Source of the DNA: Lactiplantibacillus songbeiensis
GTDB lineage: Bacteria > Bacillota > Bacilli > Lactobacillales > Lactobacillaceae
Direction: 5' to 3'
Assembly (NCBI RefSeq): GCF_005405125.1
Contig: NZ_BJDL01000017.1
Location: forward strand, 1 to 64,000
Length of the DNA stretch: 64,000 nucleotides
The notes below the pieces were generated by a model that had not been told where the DNA came from, made no database searches, and saw nothing but the letters and a program-made list of their open reading frames with translations. How positions within the stretch are numbered: position 1 is the first letter of the stretch; every line of letters starts with the position of its first letter. Below are positions 42,171 through 50,761 of this stretch, one piece after another. The position numbers and the translations under genes were made by a program.

Positions 42171-42950
42171 TTGAAACAGCTCGTCATTAATTACGCGTTA
42201 GTCCTAGGCAACTTGCTAGGACTTCCCGCAGTGTTTGCCTGGTTACTCACCGTAGTCAACCGGCAGACTAAACGCAATCTCGTCACTAAATTCGGGATCA
42301 ATAGTCAAGTTTACCTTGGCTGTTTAGGCATTATCATCCATGAAACGAGTCATTTAATCATGGCCCTCATTTTTCGTCATGGGATTCAGTCCGTCCGCTT
42401 ACTGAAGTTACCTCATGTGAATCGACGCCACGGCGGTGATGACGACTTAGCACTCGGTTATGTCAATCATACTTGGAATCAACATAGCTTCTACCAAACA
42501 ATTGGCAATCTATTCATTGGGGTCGCCCCCATCTTTGGTTGTACAGCCAGTTTGCTTGGCTTGGACTATCTCTTATTTCCAGGATTGGCGCACGCCATTT
42601 TAAAATTAGCTGCTAAGCCGATGCGTTTGGCCTGGACAGCTAGCTGGTCAGTCTTAACTCAGCAAGTCGGCAATTGGTGGCAATTATTATTACTACTCCT
42701 GTTGACCGTCTTAATCGTGATTGGCGGCTTTGACCTCAGTCCGGCCGACTATCAGAACAGCGCGTTAGGCTTATCTAGTACGATTGTTGTGCTAGTTGTC
42801 TTCACTACCATTATCACCTTACTAGACGCGCACGCTACGGTTATTCTCCAAGCAGTCACCACCTTTGGGCTAACGATGGCGATTATTCTCAGCTACTCAC
42901 TGGTTGTATCCCTATTAGTCATGTTGATTACCCGTTTTTTACGGGCTTAA
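42171..42950 (+). CDS. Integral membrane protein with HExxH motif
   Basis: A 259-residue protein with about six hydrophobic segments. Near residue 60, at the end of a hydrophobic helix, GIIIHETSHLIMALIF contains the zinc-binding HExxH sequence, as in site-2-type (M50) intramembrane proteases and DUF-type relatives. The expected second metal-ligand motif of M50 (NPDG-like) is not seen, so protease activity is uncertain; similar Firmicute proteins are unannotated. The start is TTG with a GGAG site eight bases upstream, four bases after ybaK. A long perfect terminator follows. Confidence 0.65.
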   Translation: MKQLVINYALVLGNLLGLPAVFAWLLTVVNRQTKRNLVTKFGINSQVYLGCLGIIIHETSHLIMALIFRHGIQSVRLLKLPHVNRRHGGDDDLALGYVNHTWNQHSFYQTIGNLFIGVAPIFGCTASLLGLDYLLFPGLAHAILKLAAKPMRLAWTASWSVLTQQVGNWWQLLLLLLLTVLIVIGGFDLSPADYQNSALGLSSTIVVLVVFTTIITLLDAHATVILQAVTTFGLTMAIILSYSLVVSLLVMLITRFLRA

Positions 42951-42983
42951 AAAGAATCTGAGACAAAACTCCCAGATCACATC

Positions 42984-43033
42984 AAAAAAGGTAGTTCTGA
43001 GAAATCAAATGATTTCTCAGAACTACCTTTTTA
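42984..43033. terminator. Long perfect hairpin terminator
   Basis: AAAAAGGTAGTTCTGAGAAA pairs with its complete inverse around a short loop. It terminates the ybaK unit; the length is unusual and could also mark an insertion-sequence end next to the transposase remnant. Confidence 0.85.
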
Positions 43034-43052
43034 AGCTTATTTATACACAGAG

Positions 43053-43379
43053 ATGACGATTCCTACTATTCTTAAGGCACTGAAACAAAAAAAGAAAAGA
43101 GATCGTCAAATAAGTGTCAATTACAATTGGCTATACTTTAAGAATAAAGCTAAAGAACAACTGACCAGTAAAACCGGCCATGATTTGTATGCCCAACACA
43201 AAATTGAAATTGAACCAATTTTTGCTGATTTAAAGACTCACTTGAAGTTCAAGCGCTTTTCGGTATGTGGTCTAACAGCCACCAGCAGCGAGATGGGAAT
43301 AGTTTTAATGGCTGAAAATCTATCAAAATTATCTAAAATCGTTAAGCCACCGGATCTAAGGCCAAAGAAAAGTGGATGA
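43053..43379 (+). pseudogene. C-terminal remnant of an IS1182-like transposase
   Basis: About 108 residues match only the C-terminal end of DDE transposases of the IS1182 type: HKIEIEPIFADLKTHLKFKR, then FSVCGL and MGIVLMAENLSKL. The last acidic residue of the catalytic triad (the E of EPIFADLK) is present but the N-terminal two thirds, including the first two acidic residues, are missing. The sequence is Lys-rich and AT-rich compared with its neighbours. It marks the edge of the AT-richer patch that includes the Rrf2-SnoaL fusion. Confidence 0.8.
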
Positions 43380-43440
43380 TCTAGTATTCGATAGTGAATA
43401 TTGAAAGAAGTTAGTTTATCTAAAAACTGATTGGTTGTCA

Positions 43441-44481
43441 TTAGCGTGGATTAACAATATCCCAATGTTCAGCGATACGATTGTTTTCTACTCGGAATAA
43501 GTCATAGTAAGTTTTTTCAATACCCTCAGCATGACCATCAGAAATAGTTAAAGCAAAGTTGCCATCAGCAATAACGTGGTTGATCTTAGTATAGATAGAC
43601 TCTTTGCCCGCTGCTTTTAACATCTGAACACCTTTCATGACAGTGTCTAATCCATCAGGAACACCAACATGATGCTGAATGTAATCAGTATTCATATAGT
43701 CAGTAGCATGTTCTAAATGAGGGCCGCCCATCAATGTTGCGTTAATGGTTTCCTCAACTAGTTTTCCGGTTTCGTTAGCATTAAAATTTGCGTCAACATG
43801 CGTTGGACCGTCTAATTGAGTGTGACCTGATGGAGTGGGTGTTTCTAAATAAGGCGTTTCTGTGTGTAAATGTTGCTTGATGGTATCACCCTCAAATTCA
43901 AAAGCATCAAAGGTAACAGTCTTGTTACTTCCTACAGTTGTTAAAGTATGGAGAGCTAACCAGTTATTATCATTCAAAGTGCGGATTACTTCGACTTTAG
44001 TATTGTCTTTTTCTAGTTCAGCGAGTGCTAATTTAATTTTATTCATAATAAGTCCTTTCTGGGATTCTGCTTGGTTAAGAATTTGGTCAATCATATCTGC
44101 AAGAGTTGTTTCACTAAGTTGCTGTTTGACACCATCAGTAAGATTCTGATAGTAATCACCTAAGATGCTCTGAATATTGCCGCCAATAATGCAATTTAGA
44201 TTGGTATTGGTATCAACATTCAATATTTGATGACCATCAACAGCAAGATAAATGTCTAGTAGTGAGATATCATGTGGATCTTTTGATAAAGTGATTTTTG
44301 ATACGCCGCGCTGTGAATTTACTAGCCCAGCACTTTTTAAATCTCCAACTAGTTGACGAATCAAAACAGGATTGGTGTTTACGCTTTGAGCGATTTGTGT
44401 ACTATTTAAATTCTCGTTATTTCTAACGTACAGCAATGATAAAGTGTGGATTGCATCACTAAGTCGCGTATTTAAGCGCAT
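43441..44481 (-). CDS. Rrf2-type regulator fused to a SnoaL-like domain
   Basis: A 346-residue fusion. Residues 1-140 are an Rrf2 winged helix (RLSDAIHTLSLLYV, PVLIRQLVGDLKSAGLV) with a single Cys (LNCIIGGNIQ), like the protein at 6667. Residues 146-346 resemble the SnoaL-like aldol-condensation group (COG4922 type), ending YYDLFRVENNRIAEHWDIVN. At the junction a ribosome-binding site, AGAAAGGA, precedes ATG 44046 at normal spacing, so the second domain can also be made alone. This suggests that two adjacent genes lost the stop between them. The gene is AT-rich, beside a transposase remnant, and has three operator-like repeats upstream. Confidence 0.8.
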   Translation of the reverse strand: MRLNTRLSDAIHTLSLLYVRNNENLNSTQIAQSVNTNPVLIRQLVGDLKSAGLVNSQRGVSKITLSKDPHDISLLDIYLAVDGHQILNVDTNTNLNCIIGGNIQSILGDYYQNLTDGVKQQLSETTLADMIDQILNQAESQKGLIMNKIKLALAELEKDNTKVEVIRTLNDNNWLALHTLTTVGSNKTVTFDAFEFEGDTIKQHLHTETPYLETPTPSGHTQLDGPTHVDANFNANETGKLVEETINATLMGGPHLEHATDYMNTDYIQHHVGVPDGLDTVMKGVQMLKAAGKESIYTKINHVIADGNFALTISDGHAEGIEKTYYDLFRVENNRIAEHWDIVNPR

Positions 44482-44513
44482 AAGTCCGCCTTGCCTTCAT
44501 GTATTTATTGTTA

Positions 44514-44566
44514 TTACATGTAACACTGTACTTCTTATTAGATGTAATGTCAATAAATACATCTAA
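44514..44566 (-). promoter_or_regulatory. Promoter and operator repeats of the Rrf2-SnoaL gene
   Basis: TTGACA (44548-44553) and TACAGT (44525-44530) are 17 bases apart on the minus strand. Three related palindromic sites, TTACATGTAA (44514-44523), TTAGATGTAA (44538-44547) and TACATCTAA (44558-44566), cover and flank it, as expected for autoregulation by the Rrf2 domain. Confidence 0.65.
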
Positions 44567-44569
44567 TCA

Positions 44570-44987
44570 TTTTTTAGTTTATAGGTAGAACTACTTAACA
44601 AAACATGACATTTTTCCGGATATCAGTGGTGCATCCTTTTCTATTTAGGGTGCAGAAAGCTACTTGCCACGCCCTAATAAAAAGCTTATCTTTTTTGAGA
44701 ATTAACTTAATTGAACGTGTCCAAAATAATATATGCACTCTTTTATACTTGTATGTACCGTATAATATTGGTATATCAACGTATTAATGTAATGGCATGA
44801 TGGTAAATGATGGAATTAATCGGACAAATCAGACACCATATGTGAGTGCTGTATCCTGACATTTCTGACGCCCTAAAAAAGCTGAATAGTAATACTATGG
44901 GGTATGGGTATCATATAGGGTAGGCCAACCAGCTTAGAATACGTTCGACGAAAGGTAGTTAATCGATGTTAAGTGGAGTTGACTGCC
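44570..44987. other. Gene-free AT-rich stretch
   Basis: No convincing gene or repeat. Short frames exist but lack ribosome-binding sites and family likeness. It may be the outer part of the acquired patch. Confidence 0.4.
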
Positions 44988-45062
44988 TTTTGACGCACAT
45001 TTCGACCATGTATAATCGGAGCACAAGAAGGGCCTGAGACGATTTTTGTCCCAGGCCCTTTT
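44988..45062 (+). other. Promoter directly followed by a terminator
   Basis: TTTTGA (44988-44993) and TATAAT (45011-45016) are 17 bases apart, and within 15 bases a terminator hairpin starts: GGGCCTGAGAC/GTCCCAGGCCC plus TTTT (45030-45062). A transcript would be only about 40 bases. The hairpin also serves as terminator for the HD gene on the minus strand in part. Confidence 0.5.
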
Positions 45063-45064
45063 AA

Positions 45065-45718
45065 TTATTGATCATCGGCATCCCATTCAGCTTTGAATTG
45101 GGTCACAAATTGACGCATCACTTGCGTGCGTTGGTGGGCCAATTGCTTCGCCGCCGCTGTATTCATTAACCCTTCCAGCTTAAACAACTTTTCATAAAAA
45201 TGATTAATCGCGGTTCCTGGTTGATTCCGGTACTGGGCTTTGGTCATATGTTCACGTGGCGCTACCTTTGGATCATAGATCGCCTCGCCGACATGTCCAG
45301 AGTAATACAGGGCCCGCGCAATACCAATCGCCCCAATCGCATCTAAGCGATCCGCATCTTGAACGATCTGTCCCGCTAACGACAACGATTGGGTCCCGTT
45401 CAGTGACTTGCTGAATGACATATGGTCAATGATTTCAAAAATGGCTTGTTGGGCTGCTGCACTAACTTGCAAAGCCGTTAATTTGGTTGTCAGTGCGTGA
45501 TGGGCTTGCTCTGGATCAGCCATTAACTTGTCATCAATCACATCATGTAGCCAAGCTGCTGCCAAAGTTAAGTTCAAATCCGCCTGTTCAGCCATTGCCA
45601 ATCGGCGCGCTAACTTAACAACCCGGTGAAGATGGTCCGTCCCATGCCCGCTCTTATCTTGGGCTAATCGATCAGTCGCATACGTTGCAATCGCCGCTAA
45701 TTGAGCATCCGTTATCAT
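45065..45718 (-). CDS. HD-domain phosphohydrolase (YedJ/YpgQ-like)
   Basis: A 217-residue metal-dependent hydrolase. The HD motif parts are SGHGTDHLHRVVKLAR with the first His (near residue 26), AAWLHDVIDDK with the HD pair (near 58) and a later Asp in VQDADRLDAIGAIGIAR. This matches the YedJ/YpgQ group that acts on nucleotides or pyrophosphate-type substrates. It starts 10 bases after the LytTR response regulator gene, so the two may share a transcript. Substrate unknown. Confidence 0.88.
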   Translation of the reverse strand: MITDAQLAAIATYATDRLAQDKSGHGTDHLHRVVKLARRLAMAEQADLNLTLAAAWLHDVIDDKLMADPEQAHHALTTKLTALQVSAAAQQAIFEIIDHMSFSKSLNGTQSLSLAGQIVQDADRLDAIGAIGIARALYYSGHVGEAIYDPKVAPREHMTKAQYRNQPGTAINHFYEKLFKLEGLMNTAAAKQLAHQRTQVMRQFVTQFKAEWDADDQ

Positions 45719-45727
45719 TTAATCATC

Positions 45728-46477
45728 CTATTCCTGAGCTTGATAATATGTGCGCAACTTCTTAATGGTACCACGGCTAAAGGACAAGCGGTCGCCGTTA
45801 GCCATGCTAACGAGCCCCTTGTTAAAGTTGACCGTGACAATCTTATCTAAGTTAATCGCATAACTCTGGAACTCGTTAAAGAAGTGAGTCGTCGGCAGTT
45901 GCGCCTTGATCGTACTTAAATTCTTATGCACAATATACGCTTGATTATCAGTGACAATCCGCGTGGTCCGCAACCCATGGACTTTCTCACAATACACGAT
46001 ATCCCGAAGCTTTAGCTTTAATAATAACGCGCCGCTCTTTAAAGTTAAAGTCGGTTCTGGTGCTTGCTTCAAGGTCACTAAACGCTGCTTAATGACTTGG
46101 AGTACCCGCGTCACCCGTGGCACAAACTTGGCTTCATCAAACATATCGGCTTTCGAAATAAACCCAGTTGGCGTGGTCATGGCACTCAACGTTTCCGGTA
46201 ACATATCATCACGCACACTAACATAGATGATAAAACCATCTGGATCATAATTCCGAATGGCTGAAGCTAATTCAATCCCATTGGTTGCTTGTTTTAAAAC
46301 AATATCTAAAAAATAAATATTCGGTCCGTTACTAGCCCGCACCATCCGTAACACATCGGCTGGTTGCCAAACCGGCGCCAATTCATAATCGAATTGCAAT
46401 TGGTTTAACTGGGCAGTAATGATTTCGGTCAACCAGAGACGTTGTTGGTCATTATCGTCACTGATGAAAACCTGCAT
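45728..46477 (-). CDS. LytTR-type response regulator (orphan)
   Basis: A 249-residue regulator of the AgrA/ComE type. The receiver domain (residues 1-125) shows the acidic pair SDDND, the phosphoryl Asp in IYFLDIVLK (near 57) and the conserved Lys in GFISKAD (near 109). The LytTR DNA-binding domain (about 145-245) contains YCEKVHGLRTTRIV, FFNEFQSYAINL and GDRLSFSRGTIKKLR. No histidine kinase or peptide pheromone gene is adjacent, so the partner must be elsewhere. The ATG at 46477 lies eight bases behind AGAAAGAG; a GTG three codons earlier is too close to it. Confidence 0.88.
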   Translation of the reverse strand: MQVFISDDNDQQRLWLTEIITAQLNQLQFDYELAPVWQPADVLRMVRASNGPNIYFLDIVLKQATNGIELASAIRNYDPDGFIIYVSVRDDMLPETLSAMTTPTGFISKADMFDEAKFVPRVTRVLQVIKQRLVTLKQAPEPTLTLKSGALLLKLKLRDIVYCEKVHGLRTTRIVTDNQAYIVHKNLSTIKAQLPTTHFFNEFQSYAINLDKIVTVNFNKGLVSMANGDRLSFSRGTIKKLRTYYQAQE

Positions 46478-46613
46478 ATCAATCACTCTTTCTCTTAGTA
46501 AAACAACTGTCCTAAAAGACAGCCATTCAACTTGCCTATTTTCTCATTCAATTGTTTACAATTTAGTATGACACCCCATCAATCATACTAGAAGAAATGG
46601 CTTCCAGCAACCA

Positions 46614-46658
46614 AAAAAAGGGCCGTTAACCCAATTAATTTGCGGTTTCACGGTCCTT
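46614..46658 (-). terminator. Terminator of the DUF1836 gene
   Basis: On the minus strand GGACCGTGAAACC pairs imperfectly with GGGTTAACGGCCC, followed by seven T. Confidence 0.75.
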
Positions 46659-46671
46659 CGACATAGATTGT

Positions 46672-47196
46672 TCATTTTTCAATCTGTTTTGGTTTTATGT
46701 GTGCTTGATTCAGTCGCATTAATTCATCAGTTCGTAATTTATCAACAATTAATTGGGCAGCAGCGACCGTTAAACTTCCACTTAGATCCTGATCAGAGAC
46801 CTGGACCGGTTCATCTAAATGATGCAATCGTTTGACCAGTTCCGTGATGAAATTATCATAGGCCCGTTTCGGATAGCCGGTCGCCGTGACCTGATCGATG
46901 CCTTCGCGAATCATATCAAGCGGATAGCTAGGCTTTAACAAACTAATCACAATAATATCTGCCAATTGCATAATCTGATATTTCTTTTTGACTGGTGACA
47001 AGATCACTTTGTGTTTGACATAATTATTAATCATCGCAGCCGTCACTGGATCAACTCCTAGTGGCTGCAAAGTTTCATTAATCAGTAATAAGACTTGATC
47101 CATGTATAGATCAAAGTTCGGTAATTCCGTCCATTTGGGTAAAATGACTTTACTCATGCGTTGTTTCCAATCCGCATAGGTTATAATAGTTGCCAT
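46672..47196 (-). CDS. DUF1836 family protein
   Basis: A 174-residue protein. The segment MINNYVKHKVILSPVKKKYQ with QLADIIVISLLK (about residues 54-90) is the DUF1836 signature, a domain with a MerR-like helix-turn-helix found in Firmicutes and presumed to bind DNA; no target is known. The start at 47196 follows GAGGAGG; the frame continues 10 codons upstream without need. It is monocistronic. Confidence 0.78.
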   Translation of the reverse strand: MATIITYADWKQRMSKVILPKWTELPNFDLYMDQVLLLINETLQPLGVDPVTAAMINNYVKHKVILSPVKKKYQIMQLADIIVISLLKPSYPLDMIREGIDQVTATGYPKRAYDNFITELVKRLHHLDEPVQVSDQDLSGSLTVAAAQLIVDKLRTDELMRLNQAHIKPKQIEK

Positions 47197-47367
47197 GCAA
47201 ATTCCTCCTCGATCTTTTATCATCATTATATACAGATTAACTAGTCATGTAAACTAGCTCAGCTTATAAATGGCATTAAATTTACCCTTTGTGGTATCAT
47301 TTAAATCGTTATGCAACGTTTAGGTTCAATCTAACGATAAATTCAATAGAAACGGTGGTTAGATAAG

Positions 47368-47730
47368 ATGTATGAAATGACAAAGAAACACCGGACTGGT
47401 GAAGATGTTAAAGAACGTCTCCCCCAACCGGTGATTGATGGCTTATGGCACCGACTCAACGAGATGCGCAAAGAAAAGTTGCTCATTGATAAATCCATGG
47501 CGGTCATGTTCAGTGACGACTACGAAGATGCTAAGATTTTCTTTATGACCTTGCAAAAAGAAGGCGCCTTTGCCAATGAATATAACATGGCATACGATGG
47601 GCCTAAAGATTTCTTAGGTAAAGGCACGATCGTTATCTTTAAAGACCGGCCTAAGACGATCACCATGAGTATTTCTGAAGCCAATAAGGAACACGATGCG
47701 GCTGAAATCAGTACTGATGATTCTAAATAA
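47368..47730 (+). CDS. Hypothetical conserved-type protein, 120 aa
   Basis: A 120-residue soluble protein with a basic N terminus (YEMTKKHRTGEDVKERL), an acidic C-terminal tail (EHDAAEISTDDSK) and an alpha/beta middle (MAVMFSDDYEDAKIFFMTLQ; GTIVIFKDRPKTITMSIS). It resembles small DUF960-like proteins of lactobacilli, but I am not sure of this. The ATG has a GGTGG site. Monocistronic with a terminator. Confidence 0.65.
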   Translation: MYEMTKKHRTGEDVKERLPQPVIDGLWHRLNEMRKEKLLIDKSMAVMFSDDYEDAKIFFMTLQKEGAFANEYNMAYDGPKDFLGKGTIVIFKDRPKTITMSISEANKEHDAAEISTDDSK

Positions 47731-47737
47731 GCCACTA

Positions 47738-47781
47738 AAAAAGCCACTAACCGCGATCAAAATCGTTGTTAGTGGCTTTTG
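47738..47781. terminator. Bidirectional terminator
   Basis: AAAAGCCACTAAC pairs with GTTAGTGGCTTTT between convergent genes. Confidence 0.9.
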
Positions 47782-47817
47782 GCTATTTGCATGTTTTGTT
47801 GGTTAAGATTAAACGGC

Positions 47818-48237
47818 TTATTGCACGTCAATCTTTCCCGCGTCATCCGTGACCTTTTTAGGTAGTGTGACCGTTAATAACCCGTCATGATAGTGCGCTT
47901 GAATCTGCTGACTGACGACATTCTTAAAGTAAAAACGTCGCGTCAGTGTATTAGTCTGACGTTCACGCCGTAAAACTCGACCGTCATCATCACGTTGACT
48001 GGCACCGTTGCCTTGGTCCGCGCTAAGCGTGAGCCAATCATCGGTATACTTAACCGTAATCGCATCCTTATCAAAACCGGGTAATTCAGCGGTTACCGTA
48101 TAATCATCATCGTGTTCGACCACATCCGTCTTCATGACAAGATGAGCCGTTAAAACGGCTTGAGCTTCATGGTGCGCTCGTTTGAGTAATGCTACTGGTC
48201 CTAAGTCATCCAAGTGACTAAATAAATGCTGACGCAT
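47818..48237 (-). CDS. Small heat shock protein (Hsp20/alpha-crystallin)
   Basis: A 139-residue chaperone that holds unfolding proteins. The alpha-crystallin domain (about residues 35-130) includes DVVEHDDDYTVTAELPGFDK, the strand DWLTLSAD and the signature YHDGLLTVTLPKK. L. plantarum-type genomes carry three such genes; this is one of the shorter ones. The ATG has a GGGGGTC site. It lies 27 bases behind a small unknown gene on the same strand. I did not see a clear CIRCE or CtsR site. Confidence 0.92.
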   Translation of the reverse strand: MRQHLFSHLDDLGPVALLKRAHHEAQAVLTAHLVMKTDVVEHDDDYTVTAELPGFDKDAITVKYTDDWLTLSADQGNGASQRDDDGRVLRRERQTNTLTRRFYFKNVVSQQIQAHYHDGLLTVTLPKKVTDDAGKIDVQ

Positions 48238-48264
48238 GGTCAGACCCCCTGTTAACGGATTGGT

Positions 48265-48603
48265 TTAGTACGCATTTTGCTTAATTGCTGCGGCTAAAAG
48301 ATCTAAAGCATGTTCCCGGGTACCGACTTGATCCATATCAAAGATAATGGAGTCAATGTCGCCACCTTTAAAGTCAAATTGTTCAAAGTAAACGTATGGA
48401 TCTTCGCCTTCAGACTTGATGAAGCCGTCTTCAATCTTCTTATCGAAGCCTTCAGCCCAGTCTACATCATCCATCTTGTTGAAGTCGGCACGAGTAACAT
48501 ACCCCCGACTCCGAATCAAATCCATCGCTTTCTTAACATCACTATCGTCATAGACCAATTTCTTCGAATCCTCATGAATCTTGGTTTTCGTTTCTACTGG
48601 CAT
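48265..48603 (-). CDS. Hypothetical protein, 112 aa
   Basis: An acidic soluble protein of 112 residues with two Asp/Glu-rich helices and a C-terminal helix (REHALDLLAAAIKQNA). The family is not recognised. The ATG at 48603 lies 10 bases behind AAAGGAG; a GTG just before it, at seven bases, is an equally good start. The hsp20 gene follows 27 bases later, so it may be co-expressed with the chaperone under stress. Confidence 0.68.
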   Translation of the reverse strand: MPVETKTKIHEDSKKLVYDDSDVKKAMDLIRSRGYVTRADFNKMDDVDWAEGFDKKIEDGFIKSEGEDPYVYFEQFDFKGGDIDSIIFDMDQVGTREHALDLLAAAIKQNAY

Positions 48604-48737
48604 CACAAAAGATCTCCTTTGACTTAATATACCTTTAGTTTAGCACCAATCTATGAAAACGTTAACCATTCTTTCTTAGATTGCAAATTAACGTGACTAT
48701 CCTTATAATTGTAGCTACTTCGGTCGGTAGTTATTTT

Positions 48738-48889
48738 GCCACTCTGGTTGGGTCAGAATCGGCTGGAACGTGGTGGCCGCGTTTGTGAGCCTCAAAAGCG
48801 GTCTCACAAGCCGGGCTTTATCTAAGTCGGCAACCCACCGACTAAGATAAACGACACCACTGAGCCAATTCTGACCCGCCCTCCGTTGA
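48738..48889 (+). repeat. Cloverleaf repeat, subfamily A1
   Basis: Outer stem TCAGAATCGGCT/AGCCAATTCTGA: the first pair is changed on both sides (C-G to T-A), a compensated change. Inner arms TTTGTGAG/CTCACAA and TTTATCTAAGTCGG/CCGACTAAGATAAA. Confidence 0.93.
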
Positions 48890-49038
48890 CTAGCTAATTG
48901 ATTATAGTTGTTGTTCAGTGACCTAACTCTACTGACGTAACTGCTTTTACATCAGTCTATTAAGTGTCGTATTATTACTGTCACGATCGTTTATCAATCA
49001 TCCAGTTAAATTTCGACTGACAAATCATGTGCTAATAA

Positions 49039-49194
49039 TTAGCGCAGGGCGGACTGGATGACGCTCAGTGGTGAAATTTTACTTGGTCGAGTGATTTTTG
49101 CTCGGCCTAGTAAAAGCCCGGCTTGAAAGACCGCACTTAGGCTTTCAAACGTGGCCACCACGTTCCAGCGTCAATCCAGGCCAACCGGAGCGGC
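49039..49194 (-). repeat. Cloverleaf repeat, subfamily A2
   Basis: Outer stem CTGGATGACGCT/AGCGTCAATCCAG, inner arms TTTTACTTGGTCGAG/CTCGGCCTAGTAAAA and CTTGAAAG/CTTTCAA. It faces the A1 copy at 48738-48889 from the opposite orientation across 150 bases in the same gene-free gap. Confidence 0.92.
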
Positions 49195-49333
49195 GTCTTT
49201 ATCCAATCTCGGCCAACAATAACGAATAATCAGTACACCAAACTAAATCAGCGAATTTGAAACCTGACTGGCAACGATGGTCAACTTCGCGTTATAATTT
49301 AGGTATCAAATAAATGAAATGAGGAATGTTTCT

Positions 49334-50701
49334 TTGGACAGTGGCCAGATAATTTTAAATTTAGTCATTATTGTCATTACGTTCTGCGTCGCCGCTTTCT
49401 TTGTGGCCTGTGAATTTGCTTTAGTTCAGACCCGACCAAGCGCCCTCGAAGAAGAACAAAAAAAGCGAGATAAGCCTTCCAAACGGATCGCGACCTCCTT
49501 GCACATGGTGCAAAACTTAAACGAGTACTTATCAACAACTCAAGTTGGGGTCTCACTGGCTGGGATTATCTTAGGTTGGATTGGGGAACAAACAACTGAA
49601 CATTTCGTGTTGCAGTTGTTAGATCTGTTCCACCTTTCTATCAGTACCTCGATTCTCCGAGGAATTAGTATTATCCTCGGGGTCTTCTTACTGACCTACT
49701 TAGAAGTCGTCTTGACCGAAATCGTCCCGAAGAATATCGCGATTGATATGCCATTGAAAGTTATGGCGGTCATCACGACCCCATTACGGTGGTTCCACGT
49801 CATCTTCTACCCATTCGTCTGGTTATTGAATACATCATCAACCGGTGTGGTCAAGATGTTAGGGATTCCCGTGGCTAATGAAGATAACGATGTTTATTCG
49901 CAAGCTGAAATCTTAAACTTGTCACGTAATGCCGTTTCCGGTGGTCAATTAGACCGTGACGATTATCTGTATATGGAACGGGCTTTTGAATTTAACGATA
50001 AAATTGCTAAAGATATCATGATTGATCGAACCCAATTGGTCGTCATTGATATTAACGATACCGTTAAACAAGCCATTCGCGTTTACTTACAGAAGCGTTT
50101 CAGTCGACTACCAGTCGTGGCGAACAACGATAAGGATAAGATTCTCGGTTACGTCTACAACTACGACTTGATTCGTCAAGGTGAAGTTGATGATGAGATC
50201 CGGGTCAACAAAGTGTTGCGCAATATCATTACCATTCCCGAAACCACCCCGATTCAAGCCATCTTACAAAAGATGATTGAAAAGCAAACGCCGATCGTGG
50301 TCGTCGTTGACGAATACGGTGGGACGAGTGGGATTGTCACGGATAAAGATATTTACGAGGAACTCTTCGGAACGGTCAACGATGAAATCGACAATGTGTC
50401 GACCGAATACGTTGAAAAGCAAGACAATGGCACCTATCGCATGAGCGGTAAAATGACTCTATATGATTTTGAACGGTTCTTTAAAACCGACTTGCAGGAA
50501 TTTGAGGATTCCGATGTGGTCACTTTAACCGGCTACATTTTGGATAACTTTCCGAAAATTCAAGCGGGCGATACGATTCAGATTGCCGACTTCACTTTCA
50601 AGGCGCTCGATTTTGAGAATGCCTACATCAATTGGTTTGAAGTTAGTCGTCAATCTCCCGCACCAGCAGTAACTGCCAAAACGGATGATGATCAAGATTA
50701 A
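49334..50701 (+). CDS. CNNM/CorC-type transporter protein with CBS pair
   Basis: A 455-residue membrane protein. Residues 1-185 are the DUF21/CNNM domain with about four helices (VACEFALVQTRPS; STTQVGVSLAGIILGWIGE). Residues 205-330 hold a CBS pair (IMIDRTQLVVIDIN; PIVVVVDEYGGTSGIVTD), and residues 345-440 form the CorC_HlyC domain. Such proteins export Mg2+ or Co2+ in studied cases; older annotation as hemolysin is misleading. ATG 49319 has no ribosome-binding site; GAGGAATG precedes the TTG at 49334 at good spacing and it is preferred. Confidence 0.9.
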   Translation: MDSGQIILNLVIIVITFCVAAFFVACEFALVQTRPSALEEEQKKRDKPSKRIATSLHMVQNLNEYLSTTQVGVSLAGIILGWIGEQTTEHFVLQLLDLFHLSISTSILRGISIILGVFLLTYLEVVLTEIVPKNIAIDMPLKVMAVITTPLRWFHVIFYPFVWLLNTSSTGVVKMLGIPVANEDNDVYSQAEILNLSRNAVSGGQLDRDDYLYMERAFEFNDKIAKDIMIDRTQLVVIDINDTVKQAIRVYLQKRFSRLPVVANNDKDKILGYVYNYDLIRQGEVDDEIRVNKVLRNIITIPETTPIQAILQKMIEKQTPIVVVVDEYGGTSGIVTDKDIYEELFGTVNDEIDNVSTEYVEKQDNGTYRMSGKMTLYDFERFFKTDLQEFEDSDVVTLTGYILDNFPKIQAGDTIQIADFTFKALDFENAYINWFEVSRQSPAPAVTAKTDDDQD

Positions 50702-50711
50702 TCATCACGTT

Positions 50712-50760
50712 AAGCGTCGAACTAACCTGGAAAATTCAGGTTAGCTTGGCGCTTTTTTTA
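50712..50760 (+). terminator. Terminator of the CNNM/CorC gene
   Basis: CTAACCTG pairs with CAGGTTAG, extended outwards by AGCG/CGCT, followed by seven T. Confidence 0.9.
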
Positions 50761-50761
50761 G

